Assembly: GCF_036373705.1 (NCBI RefSeq)
Contig: NC_089863.1
Span: 4,716,357 to 4,780,356 of the forward strand
Direction of reading: 5' to 3'
Source of the DNA: Amia ocellicauda
Lineage: Eukaryota; Chordata; Actinopteri; Amiiformes; Amiidae
Length of the DNA: 64,000 nt
In this document: in pieces, positions 34,295 through 47,044 of the stretch
Numbering within the stretch: position 1 is the stretch's first letter
Layout of the letters: each line of letters begins with the position of its first letter
Translations under genes and position numbers: made by a program
Notes under the pieces: generated by a model
What the model was told of the DNA's origin: nothing
Databases searched by the model: none
The model's input: only the letters and a program-made list of their open reading frames with translations

Positions 34295-35253
34295 ACTGGC
34301 CCAGCAGCACCGAGTGTGAACCCATGGTGGACTGCGAGGGCGTGCCGGGACACCACCGCCTCCCCGATCCCGAGAGACTGGGAATCCACGGGGGGCCGGG
34401 AACGGAAATCCTCCGGGTCAAGACAGAGGGGTCCCGGGAGACGCTGGGGCCCAACGGGCGGACACCCACATTCCAGTACACGCATTTCCCTTCCCTGTAC
34501 CAGTGCATTTGCCAGCTGGCCGTACCAGCGCTGGACAGCTGGCCGAAGGTGGAGCCGGTGGCCCCGGAGAGGTCTGGCCCGGGGGTCTCTCCACAGCAGG
34601 TGCCTCGATTCCAGTACGTCGATTACCCCTCCCTGTACCACTGCATCCAACGGCTGACCGTTCCCCCTCTGGAGAGCCGGAGAGCAGGGGGCGCCGGACA
34701 GGCTGTCTCGGAGTCTCCAAGGAGGGATGTGGGGGTCCCCAACCACAGGACACCCCCTCCCCCAACCACTCTGGACGCCCCCGACATCACAGAGCCCGGT
34801 GTACCATCCTCTCCCCGACCAGGATTGGACACAGCGGGGGGATTGCGAGCCGCAGCACCCCCTGCCCTGCACAGACCTCGCGTCCCCGGCCAGGAGCAGA
34901 CCCGAGTCAGCCAGGGGGCGTGGGGGAGACCCAGCAAGGCCCAAAACCTTTGTGCGGAGTCGGGCGCTGCCACTCGGCGGGGGCCAAACGGGGGCAGCTT
35001 TCGCAGGAAGGGATTTGTGGGCCCAAGTGGTGGACGCCCCCTACCTCCCACACCCTGCCTCGCCCGGCGTAGCCTCCACAGGAAGACTGTTCACCCCTGC
35101 CCCTGCTGTGCCCCCCATCGGGGCACCTGGCAGGCCCACCCCGGCCCGGCACACCCCTACAAGAGCGGGCCGGATCTCTCCCGGGCGCACAGCCAGGGCC
35201 ACCAGGCTTCGGGCCCCCTCCCTGCACCCCCAGCGTGGGCGTCCCTCTGTTAG
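34295..35253 (+). CDS. Unrecognised proline-rich protein with two 46-residue-spaced repeats
   Basis: An acceptor tctccatgcag ends at 34294; the first long frame starts at ATG 34324 and runs 309 codons to TAG-type stop at 35251-35253. I do not recognise the protein. Two copies of a motif, FQYTHFPSLYQCICQLAVP at residues 50-68 and FQYVDYPSLYHCIQRLTVP at 96-114, each followed by a Leu-(Asp/Glu)-Ser, suggest a folded or peptide-binding unit. The rest is rich in Pro, Arg, Gly and Ser and looks disordered. No signal peptide or membrane span. The repeats differ in DNA but agree in protein, which favours this frame over the overlapping long frames on both strands. A regulatory or scaffold role is possible but unsupported. 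Confidence 0.6.
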
Positions 35254-35889
35254 GACTCTCTTTATATTATTCCACTCAGACAGCTGCCAGGCTTTTTTAA
35301 AATCACACTGGACACAGGATTGATCTTTATATTTATATGCAGAGGGGCACACAAAGCTCTATATTTGTATTTTTTCTAACAGAATATGTTTTTCACCAGA
35401 CCGGGCCGTTGCTCAAGGCTATACAGTCCAGCTATGACTTAAAGGAGGAGGTGTTGACAAGCACAGGGACACAAACGGCTCTGCAACCCATATCATAGCT
35501 GTCATCTTTATTGTTCATATCAGCTGTTCTACAGCAGGACTCAGGACTGTTTGTGTCTCTACGTTGATGGGGGGTTTGTTTTGGGGGGGCGGGTGCATTT
35601 CTGGTCTACAAACAACAAAAGGGAAAGTTTAAAAAAATAAAAAAAGCTTTGTACAAATGCATTAAAAAATTGTCTCTGTATTTAATTGGGACGGTGTTTG
35701 TACACATGATTGACACCGGCGATCCACAGTAATCATAATAATAATTCATCTCCAGCTCAGGAATCCACAGAGCAGAGTTCAGAGGCCTCCCCCAGTTTTG
35801 GGCAAGCCTTCTCAATCTCCTCTTCCGATCCCAGATGTTCCAGACGTGTTCGGCCATTCCCCAGTCAAGATGTCCGCCCCCGCCTCTCC
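35254..35889. other. 3' region of the 309-residue gene and intergenic space
   Basis: AT-rich from 35260 on. No AATAAA placed with confidence; an aaaaaataaaaaaagc stretch at 35633 is a candidate for either gene, since the proline-rich gene and SLX1 converge here. Confidence 0.4.
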
Positions 35890-35932
35890 TCACAGCTGCA
35901 GGTCGTCGGCCCAGTGCCCCTGTGGAGGAAGG

Positions 35933-35969
<37 letters not shown>

Positions 35970-38614
35970 ACACACACACACACACACACAATACATTAGA
36001 AATACTTAAACTACTACTGCTACTGCCATTTAAATACTGGTTCAAAAACGTGGGATTGGGGCTCAGTTTCGGTTCTGGATCGGGTCAAATGGGCAGTAAA
36101 TGCTACGCCACCATGAAGGGTCAACCGAGTGGAACCGGCACCTACCTGGGCCAATGCCGTTGACTCCTCCAGGTCGCCGTAGCACCCCTTCTTGTAGCGG
36201 ATCAGGTCGCCCCAGAGGACGGGGTTGCAACAGCTGGAAGGCACGGGGAGAAAGGAGAGTGACCCTCACGGCACCTGTGACCTTACAGACCACCCCCATG
36301 GGGCGCCCCAGAAGCACGGACTCATGGGAAAGAAACTAAATAAAAACATAACTGACTTTTTAATCTAGATAAACACAGGCACTCGTTTTGGAAATTCAGG
36401 TTCAGGTTAAAAACAGCGTGTCTGTTTCCGGACTTCTGCGTCGCTCCGATACTTGGGAAACGAGAAACGCATTTTGGACGGTCTGTTCGTTCTCACCCGG
36501 GACAGACCCCCTCCACAGGAAGTAGGTGGGCAGGCTCAGACTGCAGGAAGTGCTTGGCCAGGCAGGTCAGGTGACTTGACAGCTGGCAAGAGGGATGGAA
36601 GCAGGAGAGCAAGTCTGCGGACGACTGGAGAGAGAGAGAGAGAGGGGGGGGTGAGCCTTTGCAGAGAGGGATGGATAGAAAAGGCTGGTAATTAAAGAGG
36701 GGGGGGCAGGACAGTGAGATAGAGAAAAGAGAAAGGAAAAACGGTGAGAATGAAGAGGGAGAGGGGAAGAGGAAGAGAGACAGACAGACAGACAGACAGA
36801 GAGAAAGAGAGAGACAGTGAGAGACTTTTAAAGTTTATTAACAACTATCACCATCATTATATACACTTTTTTTTTTTGGTTTCATCATTTTTGAGATTTA
36901 ACCCCAAGTTCCTCCTCTTCCTGGTACACCACTGTACCTGGTCACAACAACATCACAAGTTTCCCCACCGAATGCAAAATCGACCTTCACTCTAGAAACA
37001 ATGAAAAAACGCAGCATCACCACCACTTCACAAACACCACGGCCCTGCAACTTGTTTTTCCTGGTCTTCCAAATGGCCGATTTAGCCTGTCACAATACAA
37101 CACTCAGAAACCCTGTTCTAAATCGGTGTTTGCGAGTGAATGATACAGAACATATAAAACAACCCTCAGTAAAATAAACATCTACTGAATTAAAAAAGAT
37201 CCCCCAGAAAAAGAAAAAGTGGCATCAGCCTAGTACAATCCAAAAATAGAACAAGCGTTGTTGTCTTTAAAGCGAGCGCGTTTGTGTCACCACACACATC
37301 AACGAAAGCATGCAAAAGACATCCCAGAATCCTCCAGTGGGCGGGCACTCACCTCAACGGCCGTCCTGCACAGCTGGCACTGCCCGGCAGCCTCGGTGTC
37401 TCCGCTGCCGCCCCGCTCCGGTGCCTCCCCGCCGGTCTTCTTGGCGCGGACCGGCCCGAAGGCGATGGGCACGTGCAGAGGGGGCTGCAGCTCGGGTGGG
37501 AAGTCCAGCCGGTACTCCTGCCGCAGCCAGCGGGCCGTGAGGGGCAGCCGGCTCCAGGGCGCCACCCGCAGCATGTGCGAGAGCACGTGCCAGTGGAACT
37601 GCAGGCTGGACTCACGCCGGGACTTGCGGCCCACATGGCCCAGCCGCCGGGAGGAATGCGGGTGCTGCCAGGCCCACTCGAACTGGGGGTGGGAGAGAGA
37701 GAGGGGGTCATGTGATGTTTATACATGTACACACGTGTGCCTGTAGTACAAGGACAGCTGTGTTACAACTTGGAGGCGGGAGTAGGAGAGAGACAGGGAG
37801 ACAGAGAGGGAGGGAGTGAGAAGGGGAGAGGGAGGCGGGGAGAAGGGGACAGAGACATGAGGGAAAAAGAGGGGGAGAGAGAGAGACAGCATATAAGGGG
37901 AGAGAGAGACAGGAAGAGAGAGGGAGGGAGGGAGAGAGAAACAGGGGGAGAGGGAGACAGGGAGACTGAGAGAGGGGAAGAGAGAGAGAGAGAGCAGGAG
38001 GGAAGAGCAGGAGAAAGAGGGTGAGAAGGCAGACAGGGAGACCGAGAGAGTAACTGAGAAATTGACAGGACGGGAATCTGACCCCCATGTCAGGGAAGGA
38101 GAGGAGGCGGGGCAGACGCTCTCACCCGCAGGGCGGCGATATCCGAGGGGAAGCCGTGGACGATCAGAATCATCTCCCTGCAAGACAAAGAGACGGCACT
38201 GCTGAGGGACAGACAGAGACAAAGACAGAGAGGGATTTAAAGACAGAGTCAAAGACAGACAGTTGCAGTCAGCTGCATCCAAATGTGAAAGCAAATGTGT
38301 TTTTCGGCCTCAGGCAACAAAAACACAGAGCAGTTTTGGCCAAGCCTGTTCCCAGAGACAGACAGGGCCCTGACACAGACACCGCTCCCTCACCAACCCT
38401 CGCCCCCGGACCCTTACCCCCTGACCCTACCCCGGCCTCACCATGGCCCCCGGCCGCTCGTCCTCTTGGCGCCACCCTTCTGCCGCCCGCCGTTGTGCTG
38501 CCCGATCCGGCGCTCCGGGTTCACCGTGAAGCCGATATAGATGCGCCCTTTGAACTTGGGGTTGGTGCAGAAGAGCATGTACACCCCGAAGAAGTTCTCC
38601 ACCTCCACCACCAT
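35890..38614 (-). CDS. slx1a: Structure-specific endonuclease subunit SLX1
   Basis: Six exons: 38442-38614 (ATG), 38126-38177, 37353-37682, 36497-36624, 36146-36233, 35890-35919 (TGA); 266 residues, near the ~275 of human SLX1. Residues 6-90 are the GIY-YIG nuclease fold (FFGVYML..., [31 protein letters not shown]). The C-terminal zinc-binding RING/PHD-like part has CQLC in exon 3, then C-H-C-H-C spacing in [20 protein letters not shown] and [16 protein letters not shown]. The end GHWADDLQL parallels human AHWTDLLET. SLX1 is the catalytic partner of SLX4 and cuts branched DNA such as Holliday junctions in the nucleus. It is divergent from BOLA2, the same pairing as in human 16p11.2. Introns hold GA- and GT-rich microsatellites. 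Confidence 0.95.
35937..35990. repeat. GA then CA microsatellite in SLX1 last intron
   Basis: An uninterrupted (GA)n run passes directly into (CA)n, about 50 bp in all. Confidence 0.95.
36625..36835. repeat. GA-rich simple repeat in SLX1 intron 3
   Basis: Purine-rich tract with gaga, ggggg and cagacagacaga runs. Confidence 0.85.
37770..38055. repeat. GAGGGA purine tract in SLX1 intron 2
   Basis: Nearly all-purine strand for 280 bp. Its open frames on both strands are low-complexity artefacts. Confidence 0.9.
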
Positions 38615-38702
38615 CCTTCCCGGCACCAGGGGACGCTGGAGACCGAGAGGGAAAGCAGGTGAATTTAGATTAGCAGACGCCCATCGCCTGAGTGACTTAC
38701 AG

Positions 38703-39021
38703 CAGTGGTTCCCAACCCCGGTCCTGGAGGAGACCCTACCCTGCCGGTTTTTGTTCCAACTGCGCTCTCTCTTAATTGAAGTAACAATCTGCGTTCTAAA
38801 GAGACGTTCTAAATTGTGTAATAAAAGAGTTGGTTCTCTAATGAGTTATTTATACAATTCTATACTTAATTACTGTTACCCCTACTGTTTAAAATAATTA
38901 AAAGGCTCTAGATTAGGAAAGTATTAGTTCAATTAAGGGTTCAATTAAGTAATTAAGAGCTTGGTTAGAACAAAACCCAGGAGTGTAGGTGCTCCTGCAG
39001 GATCAGGATTGGGAACCACTG
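38703..39021. mobile_element. Palindromic hAT-like MITE, complete
   Basis: cagtggttcccaaccccggt at the left and gattgggaaccactg at the right, with inverted ccggtttttgttccaac and ttagaacaaaacc inside. Flanked by acttacag and acataaag (6 of 8), as expected for hAT target duplications. It lies in the SLX1-BOLA2 interval. Confidence 0.75.
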
Positions 39022-39559
39022 ACATAAAGAGAACACTTGTCACAAACATGACGTAGCACAGACTATACGCATGCATTTAAAAACACACAGTTACTAAACT
39101 CAATTCAGTACAAAGAGCGCAATGCACGACAATGCACAGCGTCACTCCTACATAAAGCGATCTACAGCCAGTTCACAACATGCAAGCAACATCACATGGC
39201 AAGAGCACGTAGCATGCAACACCATGCAGAAACACACGCACCTCTGGACCCGCAGATGTTAGCTATGACATCTCCACCCGGAGGACTTAGCAGCTGGCTC
39301 TTGTGTTAAACAGCCATAACTAAACATATTCCAACCAGAGCCAGACAGACCAATACATTTAAAAGAAAACTGACAACCTACAATGCCGAGGCCGCCTCCG
39401 TCCTCGCCTGCTAGCCCCTGTGCGATCTAGTAATCAAACACCACATGAACTCCTGAACACCTTTCCCCGTACACACACACAAACACGCACAAACGCGCAG
39501 TTGATTGTATTATTTACTGGTGGAACACATTTTAAAATAAACGTATGTGTTTCAATCAG

Positions 39560-39899
39560 GCGTTCGGGTAGGCCACCTATGCGCTCTTCTAGTTGGACGT
39601 CAGCGGGCAGCCGTCGCCTGATTGGTTGCGTTTCGCGGACCCCACTCGGTTGTGTCACAATAAAGCATTTCATTGGTCGCGGGTGCGGAAGCGTCCCGCC
39701 TTCTTTTCAGATCCGGGGCTGCGATAGGACATCTCCGGTGAGGGGGGCGGGGTTTGAGAAACCGGCGAGGAAGCCATTCGGTAACACATGCGACACCCGT
39801 TGCGTCTGTGCTGGAGTGAGATACAGTGTAGCAGCGCTGAGGCCGGGCTGGCATCGAGGACAAATAAGAATAAACTAGTGATTATTAAAGTATTAGACC
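39560..39899. promoter_or_regulatory. BOLA2 promoter, CpG-rich
   Basis: Two attggt (inverted CCAAT) boxes at about 39621 and 39672 and a ggggcggggt GC box near 39745 lie upstream of the BOLA2 ATG. No TATA box. It could also serve SLX1, but that gene starts 1.3 kb away with a MITE in between. Confidence 0.55.
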
Positions 39900-40535
39900 A
39901 TGGCAATAACCGCGGAGCATATTAAGAATAAACTGACCACGGAAATCGGTGCGGTGCATGTGGTAAGACGTGGTTACTTTTTATTATTATTGTTGTTGTT
40001 GTTGAATTCTCATTTAAGTCGAGCCTTGCAGCGCTTTTGGAATAACCCAGTTCAGCACAGACATGTGATCTGGAAGATGCCAGATCTGTTCATGTCATAT
40101 AGACTCTGAAGATCTGGCTACAGTAGATAGATTTAGGACAGGGGGTCCCAAACCGGTCTTGTTGGACCCCCTGTCCTGCTGGTTTGTGATCCAACTGAGA
40201 TCTTAATTGCTTAATTGAAGCCGTAATTGAACGAATGGCATCTCAGGCTCGATGGTGTCATTCAGAGCTCGGTTGGATCACAAAGCAGTGTGGGCATCCC
40301 CGCTGTAGGGAATAGACAGGATAGACATCTAGAGAGCTGTGCGAGTCGTGGAGTGCTGTTCGCTGCTCTCACCCCGCTGTCGGGCCCCTACAGGAGGTGG
40401 AGGACACGTCCCCCAACAGATGCGCCGCCAGCTTCAAGGTGCTCATCGTGTCGCCGCACTTCGAGGGCAAACCGCTGCTGCAGAGGCACAGGTAGAGATC
40501 CGGGACTGACTCACCCTTCACACACGCACACACTG

Positions 40536-40575
<40 letters not shown>

Positions 40576-40680
40576 CCTCACTCACTCACTCACTCACTCA
40601 CTTATTCACCGTCACCCTCACACACTGTCTCTCTCTCTTACACACTCACTCACTGACCCTCACTGTCACACACACTCACA

Positions 40681-40731
<51 letters not shown>

Positions 40732-41385
40732 TCACTCATTCACCGTCACCCTCACACTGTCTGTCTCTCTCTCTCACACACACACTCACTCATTCACCGT
40801 CACCCTCACACAGTCTCTCTCTCTTACACACTCACTCACTGACCCTCACCGTCACACCCTCACACACACACTCACTGACACACACTCACTCACTCACTCA
40901 CCGTCACACACACACACTGTACACACACTGTCCCATGCACTCTCTCTCTCTCTCACTCACACACTTTCATACACACATTTACTCACTCACAAACCCTAAC
41001 AAACACACACATTAATTTGATTGGGGAGAAAAGACAAACTCTTTCTTCTGTACTGTTTTCAGTAAGTTTAGTATGTATGTGTGTATTAGATGCATTCCCA
41101 CAAACTCAACACTTTCATTAGGGTTGATGGTGGTGGTGGTGGTGGGGGGGTTAATCATGAAACCATTTCTTGTAAACCCCACAGGACTTGTCGCATAATC
41201 ATAATTAGGGCAATTCACTTGGAAATACCCCATGAGTTTGTTTACAAGTATGTGGCAGTTCTTCTATTTCTCTCTCTCTGTCTAGGATGGTGAATTCCTG
41301 CCTGGCAGCGGAGCTAAAGGAGATCCATGCCTTTGAGCAAAAGACTCTAACACCAGAGCAGTGGGAGAAGCAGAGAGCACAGTAA
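39900..41385 (+). CDS. bola2: BolA family member 2 (BOLA2)
   Basis: Three exons: 39900-39962, 40394-40491 and 41286-41385 (TAA), exactly 86 residues like human BOLA2. The BolA fold is recognisable: MAITAEHIKNKL, then DTSPNRCAASFKVLIVS, FEGKPLLQRHRMVN and HAFEQKTLTPEQW. The conserved Cys (in NRC) and His (in RHR) that coordinate the [2Fe-2S] cluster shared with GLRX3 are both present. BOLA2 with GLRX3 acts in cytosolic iron-sulfur trafficking. Polyadenylation signal AATAAA at 41735. Intron 2 contains a long CTCT/CACA microsatellite. Confidence 0.97.
40139..40306. mobile_element. Palindromic MITE, short form, in BOLA2 intron 1
   Basis: cagggggtcccaaaccggtc with inner ctggtttgtgatccaactgag and the inverted ctcggttggatcacaaag; related to but diverged from the cagtgg elements. 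Confidence 0.6.
40519..40998. repeat. Compound CT/CA/CACTC microsatellite in BOLA2 intron 2
   Basis: Repeated blocks of (TC)n, (AC)n and cactcactcattcaccgtc form a higher-order array with units near 65-120 bp. The long frames through it are artefacts. Confidence 0.92.
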
Positions 41386-41436
41386 CCCCCCCACCACCCC
41401 TGTACATCACCGCACTCAGCGATTGTGCCTCTCTGC

Positions 41437-41439
<3 letters not shown>

Positions 41440-41482
<43 letters not shown>
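41440..41482. repeat. GT/AT/AG compound microsatellite in BOLA2 3' region
   Basis: (gt)n(at)n(ag)n run of about 43 bp. Confidence 0.9.
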
Positions 41483-41821
41483 CTCATGCCCGTTTCCCCC
41501 TATTGAGGTTGACTTTCACAGCAGGCAGCCCTGGGTACTGGGTCGTGTTGGTTTCTGCTGCTGGCTTTGAGAGGGGAGCCGCTCAACACTTGTGCCGTTT
41601 CAATGAATGCTGGCCGTTGTTCCCGGTGAAAGAGGGAGAGAATCGACAGAGATGGGTTCTTCTTCTGCTACTTCTTCATGTTGTTATTAATCATAATACT
41701 CTCGCTTCTGCTGGATGGGAAACAGGACGTTCAAAATAAAACATGGGTCTCCCCAAAATAAGTGGTGTGTTGTTTATATTCCATCAACGGCTGTGTTGTG
41801 TTGTCGCTTCATTGAAAGTGG

Positions 41822-42174
41822 CTTAATTGAACTATTAATTTCCTAAATCGGAGCCTTTAAATTATCTTAAACGGTAAGAACATAAGACAGTGTCCGATGG
41901 AGAGGAGGCCATTCGCCCCATCATGCTCGTTTGGTGTCCATTAATAACTGAGTGATCCAAGGATCCTATCCAGTCTGATTTTAAATGTTCCCAAAGTTTC
42001 AGCTTTAAGCAGGGTTAAGTTCCCTATAACACTGTAAAAAGAATTTATCTTATTAAAGAGCCAACTTTTTATCCCATACACAATTAAAAAAGTAAAATGT
42101 ATACAAATTATTACTTCATTGACTTCAAACCAGCAGGGTAGGGGGTCCTCCGGGACCAGGGTTGAGAACCACTG
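41822..42174. mobile_element. Palindromic MITE interrupted by another repeat
   Basis: The outer parts (ttaattgaactattaatttc... and ...ccagggttgagaaccactg) match the long hAT-like MITE at 38703-39021. Between about 41877 and 42035 lies foreign sequence beginning aacataagacagtgtccgat and including gaggccattcgccccatcat, the style of a dispersed fish repeat of unknown class. This is a nested insertion. Confidence 0.55.
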
Positions 42175-43430
<1,256 letters not shown>

Positions 43431-44543
43431 GTACCAGTCTGGGGTTCCTGGGCCCCTGTGGACACAGTGTGCAGCCAGGAGAGGTCGTCACCTTAGTAAA
43501 GACATGTCTGGACAAGGTGAGTCTGTCAGTGCCGTCCTGGACTGGACTGTAGCTCTGCAGGACCAGGGCTGGAGAGACCTGATCTAATATGGTATCACTG
43601 GTGTGTGTGTGTGTGTGTGTCTGTGTGTCTTGCTGCTGTAGGAGAGTCTGGACCTCCAGTGCCCGCTCTGTGGGGCGCAGTGGGAGTGGAGGGAGATTCG
43701 AGATCTGAAGGGCCTCCCTGAGTCAGAGCTCAGCGCTCTGGAGGTGCGAGTGGAGCAGCTGGTGCAGTGCCGCCCTGACCTCTACAAGATGGTGAGCGAG
43801 GAGCAGATGCCTGAGACCCCCTGGGTAACCACAGACCTACCCTGCCCTGATTATTGTTGCTGTTGTTGTTACTTTAGTTTTATTTTAAAAAGTAGAAGCA
43901 CAGTTTAAATCAAGGCCTCTCTGTAGTTTAATATATATTTTAGCCTGACACTTAGGAGAGTGCAGGGGAAGATAATCGGTGTTGCGCTGCTCTGAAGCCC
44001 ATGCTGTGACCCAAAGCAATAACTGCCCACAGTCCAACCAAGCAGCTAAAAAGCCACTACTGAAAAAGCCAGAGACAGGCAATCCTGCACCCTAATTCTG
44101 AACCCCTATCCTATCCCTTCCCCCAGTGCCCCAGCTGCGCCCACATCCTGAAGAGGGCGTCAGAGAGCACCGGCACTCCCCGCCTCTACACCCAGTGCCC
44201 ACGCTGTGCCCCCCACCTTTTCTGCTGGGAGTGCCACAGCCCCTGGGGCGCGCCTGACTCCACATGCCCCAACGCCTCCTGTGCTGTGGTTGCCACCCTC
44301 CTCTCCTGCCCCACAGTGACCGACCCGCTAAGCCAGGTGAGGGGCTGCCCGCTGTTCCGAGCCTGCCCCAAGTGCCACGCACTGATCCTGCACCACTCTG
44401 GCTGCAAGTATGTCTGCTGTAAGAGCTGCTTCTATAACTTCTGCTTCATCTGCCTGGAGAGCAGCAAGAAGTGCAGGGAGGCCAAGGAATTGTACTTCTC
44501 TCTGAAGTGCAAGAAGCCCCGAGCTGCACGACAGACCTTCTGA
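43431..44543 (+). CDS. IBR/RING2-type (RBR-like) E3 ubiquitin ligase, 3' exons
   Basis: Three exons are clear: 43431-43516, 43642-43791 and 44127-44543 (TGA), giving the last 216 residues. It opens with GPCGHSVQPGEVV, has a CPLC pair, then an IBR-like Cys ladder (CPSCAHIL, CPRCAPHLFCWECHSPW) and a RING2-like end (CPKCHALILHHSGCKYVCCKSCFYNFCFICL). In RBR ligases the third RING2 Cys is catalytic and takes ubiquitin as a thioester; here CKSC/CC offers candidates. The protein ends KPRAARQTF. The N-terminus is missing from my model because the upstream exon could not be fixed; entry phase is 2. A fish-specific relative of the ariadne/RNF144 group is likely. Confidence 0.72.
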
Positions 44544-45250
44544 CCTGAGCCCGGGGGCCACTGACCTCTGACCTCAGTGGGGACACATTGGGGACACATT
44601 GGGGCCGCCTATACCAGGGCTCAGAGAAGCCCTGGACGTCCACTAGTGCGAGACACACGCGGGCGTTACAGGCAGCTCTCCTGGAAAACAGTCCGTTTCA
44701 ATAAGATCTGCCTGTGACCTCTGACCTCTGACCTCTGCTTCTACATTCTCAGTGCTTGTCACACTTTTATCTGTCTTTGTGCAGAGAAATAAATCTAAAT
44801 GTCCTGTTGTTGTTGTTTCCCATCCTACTACTCTTTCTAGTCACCACAGTGTCTGACAGCCACTCGGACTTTTCTGAGGTTAACAATAATCATAATAATA
44901 ACAATCATAATAAAGCAAAGCAGCTCGAGCGCGGATGCCTTCACACGATTCCTGCAAGTGCCCATAAGGTGTGTAGGACAATACGCGTCCCTGTAACGTC
45001 CATTCTTGCTTTGAACTCTTACTGTCTTACACTGCAGGTGACTCTGTATGTCTGCTATATTGTGTTGTGATCCAGACTGTACCTGCAATTAGGGTACTGG
45101 GAGTTATTATCCAGTCTGCATCGTACGATTGGGAATCTGATCCAGCTTCTGTTACTGCCATTACCCACACAAACACGCACAACATCATATGCATTGGTTA
45201 TGATAAACACATTTACCCGTTTGGATTGATTATTTTATTTTTTATATTTT
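44544..45250. other. Downstream of the RBR-like gene
   Basis: An aataaatc signal near 44786 probably ends that transcript. The rest shows an AAT/ATC-rich patch and no gene. Confidence 0.5.
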
Positions 45251-45259
45251 GCGTCATTC

Positions 45260-45454
45260 TTTGTGTGCAAACATCGTTTCTCCCCGATGACTGGCAATAT
45301 GTGTCTTTTGGAAGTAATGATATTCCCGATCATTAACACAGTTCTTCAGCACCCTAAGTGCTTGTAGAGTGGTGTTCCCCACAGCGCTGTGACTCTGGGC
45401 ACATCTGGAGCACATCAGGGCCAGGAGGAAGAGCAGTCTGATCATTGCCATCTG
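45260..45454 (-). CDS. Possible small secreted protein or first coding exon
   Basis: An acceptor-like tgtctcctgcag (minus strand, ending at 45471) is followed 17 bases later by ATG (45454) and a strong signal peptide, MAMIRLLFLLALMCSRCAQS, then about 45 residues to a stop. The signal sequence is good, but the rest resembles nothing I know and no donor is evident. It may be one exon of a larger gene or chance. Confidence 0.25.
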
Positions 45455-45479
45455 TGATCCGCCGGCGCCTGCAGGAGAC

Positions 45480-47040
45480 ACAGCAAGAACCCGGTCAGAA
45501 CTGGCTCAATGGAGAGGTTTTAATAAATACTATGAAATAACAGACTACATTGAAATCTCAACAAGAAATATTACCCAGCCGGAACTGTAATTAATAAAAT
45601 GTGTGAAGTTGTTTATAATAAATGGCTGTATGCCACCTATACCCCACTTGTGCCAGAAGTAGTATCCTGTGCTGCACTGTGGTCCATTGCAATTGACCCT
45701 CTGTGTCTTGCTCCTCTGTTACAATAATATACAGTATTGATCTGCTCTGGAGATCCCACTAGCAGCCCCACATGGTAATTGATTGCTCAATTGCACAGAA
45801 AGACTCACCCAGTGTGGAGACAGTTGATCACAGTGGATCAGAGGATCCCTGGACCCAGTGATGGGTCTGAGACCCGATAAAACAGCTGCAGTCATCTATA
45901 GCAGGGATTCCTGAACCGGACAACCCCCTATCCTGATGGTTTTTGTTTCAACCAACCTCTAAATGGCTTCATTTTCTCTTGTTGTTAAATACCTGTCTGA
46001 AACAGAACTCACTATTTTAAAACCTGTCTGTTGAATCTTCCTTTCTTATCCAGCTTTTGTTGTTACTCTGCTGAGCTTTGCTGCCATTGTACCTCTGCAA
46101 AGGAGAGAAGACGACGTATATGTGTAAGTGTGCCGTGTCTTTAGTACCTTAATAAGCATTTACAGGTATATATATCCCAGATTAAAGTCATGGCGCACAG
46201 GACTGGTCACGTAGCGGATGGAAATTTGGCACCTTACCGCTCCGTGAGTTTAATAATGCATGTGGTGCAACACAATGGCTTCATGATAACAATGGCGCTG
46301 TGCGGGACTGCTGTCCAGCTGCACTGGGACAAGTGCGACTCGTCCAACAGCTGCTGCTCGCTGTGAACTTGAAGTGAGAAGTTTTGTTAACTTGAGCAGA
46401 GAGAGATGAACAGGATAGTGAAGATATCAACAGGAGAATGGAAATGGGACGGGGTGCATTTGGAAGAAACTGTGCATAGGAAATCTACCCGCTGACCTGA
46501 AGAGAAAAGTATTGACCAATGCAGACTCAGTGCTCAACTGAGAAGAGTGTGAAACCCGGCCACTGAACACAAAAGTGTGACACACAGAGGCGTGGACAGA
46601 TGTCTGCTTGGAACAGCAAGAAGAGACTGGTATTAATGGATCCAATCTCAAATGAAAGTTTGAGACATCACTGAAAGAGTGATATTGTCAATATTAAGAC
46701 TGTTGTGGCATGCAATAACAACATAGTCGCTCTGCAGCACTTTTTAAAAAGGTGTCTGTTTTTATCAAGTTACACCAATAACCGAACTTGTTTACTAGTG
46801 ATTATTTAACAAACCACAACATTAACCCAGCTTGTGTCCCTCCCTGATAGGAGACACAACACATCCAAGCAAGAGAATTGCCAACTTGTATGACATGACT
46901 TGTACTGAGAGGCAATATTACTTCTGTTTCAGGTTGCTGACAAATCGTATTTCCTTCCCAATACACATTATTTTCCTAAAATGAGGCAAACTTGCAGAGT
47001 ATTTTGCAAAACAGGATTTCTTTTATTTTTTAATTCAAAT
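45480..47040. other. Intergenic stretch with a partial MITE
   Basis: At 45902-45975 a half MITE (ctgaaccggacaaccccctatcctgatgg) can be seen. The rest has no supported gene. Confidence 0.5.
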
Positions 47041-47044
47041 ATTT

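Noticed and set aside
34069-34944. 291-residue minus-strand frame
   Set aside because: Antisense shadow of the GC-rich plus-strand exon; the plus frame has the better repeat, start and splice context.
37719-38294. 191-residue Ser/Leu-rich minus-strand frame
   Set aside because: Produced by the GA-rich tract in an SLX1 intron.
40227-41015. 262-residue frame rich in Ser, Leu, Thr, His
   Set aside because: It crosses BOLA2 exon 2 out of frame and then a CT/CA microsatellite; no independent gene.
46427-46651. 74-residue minus-strand frame
   Set aside because: No domain, splice context or repeat support.
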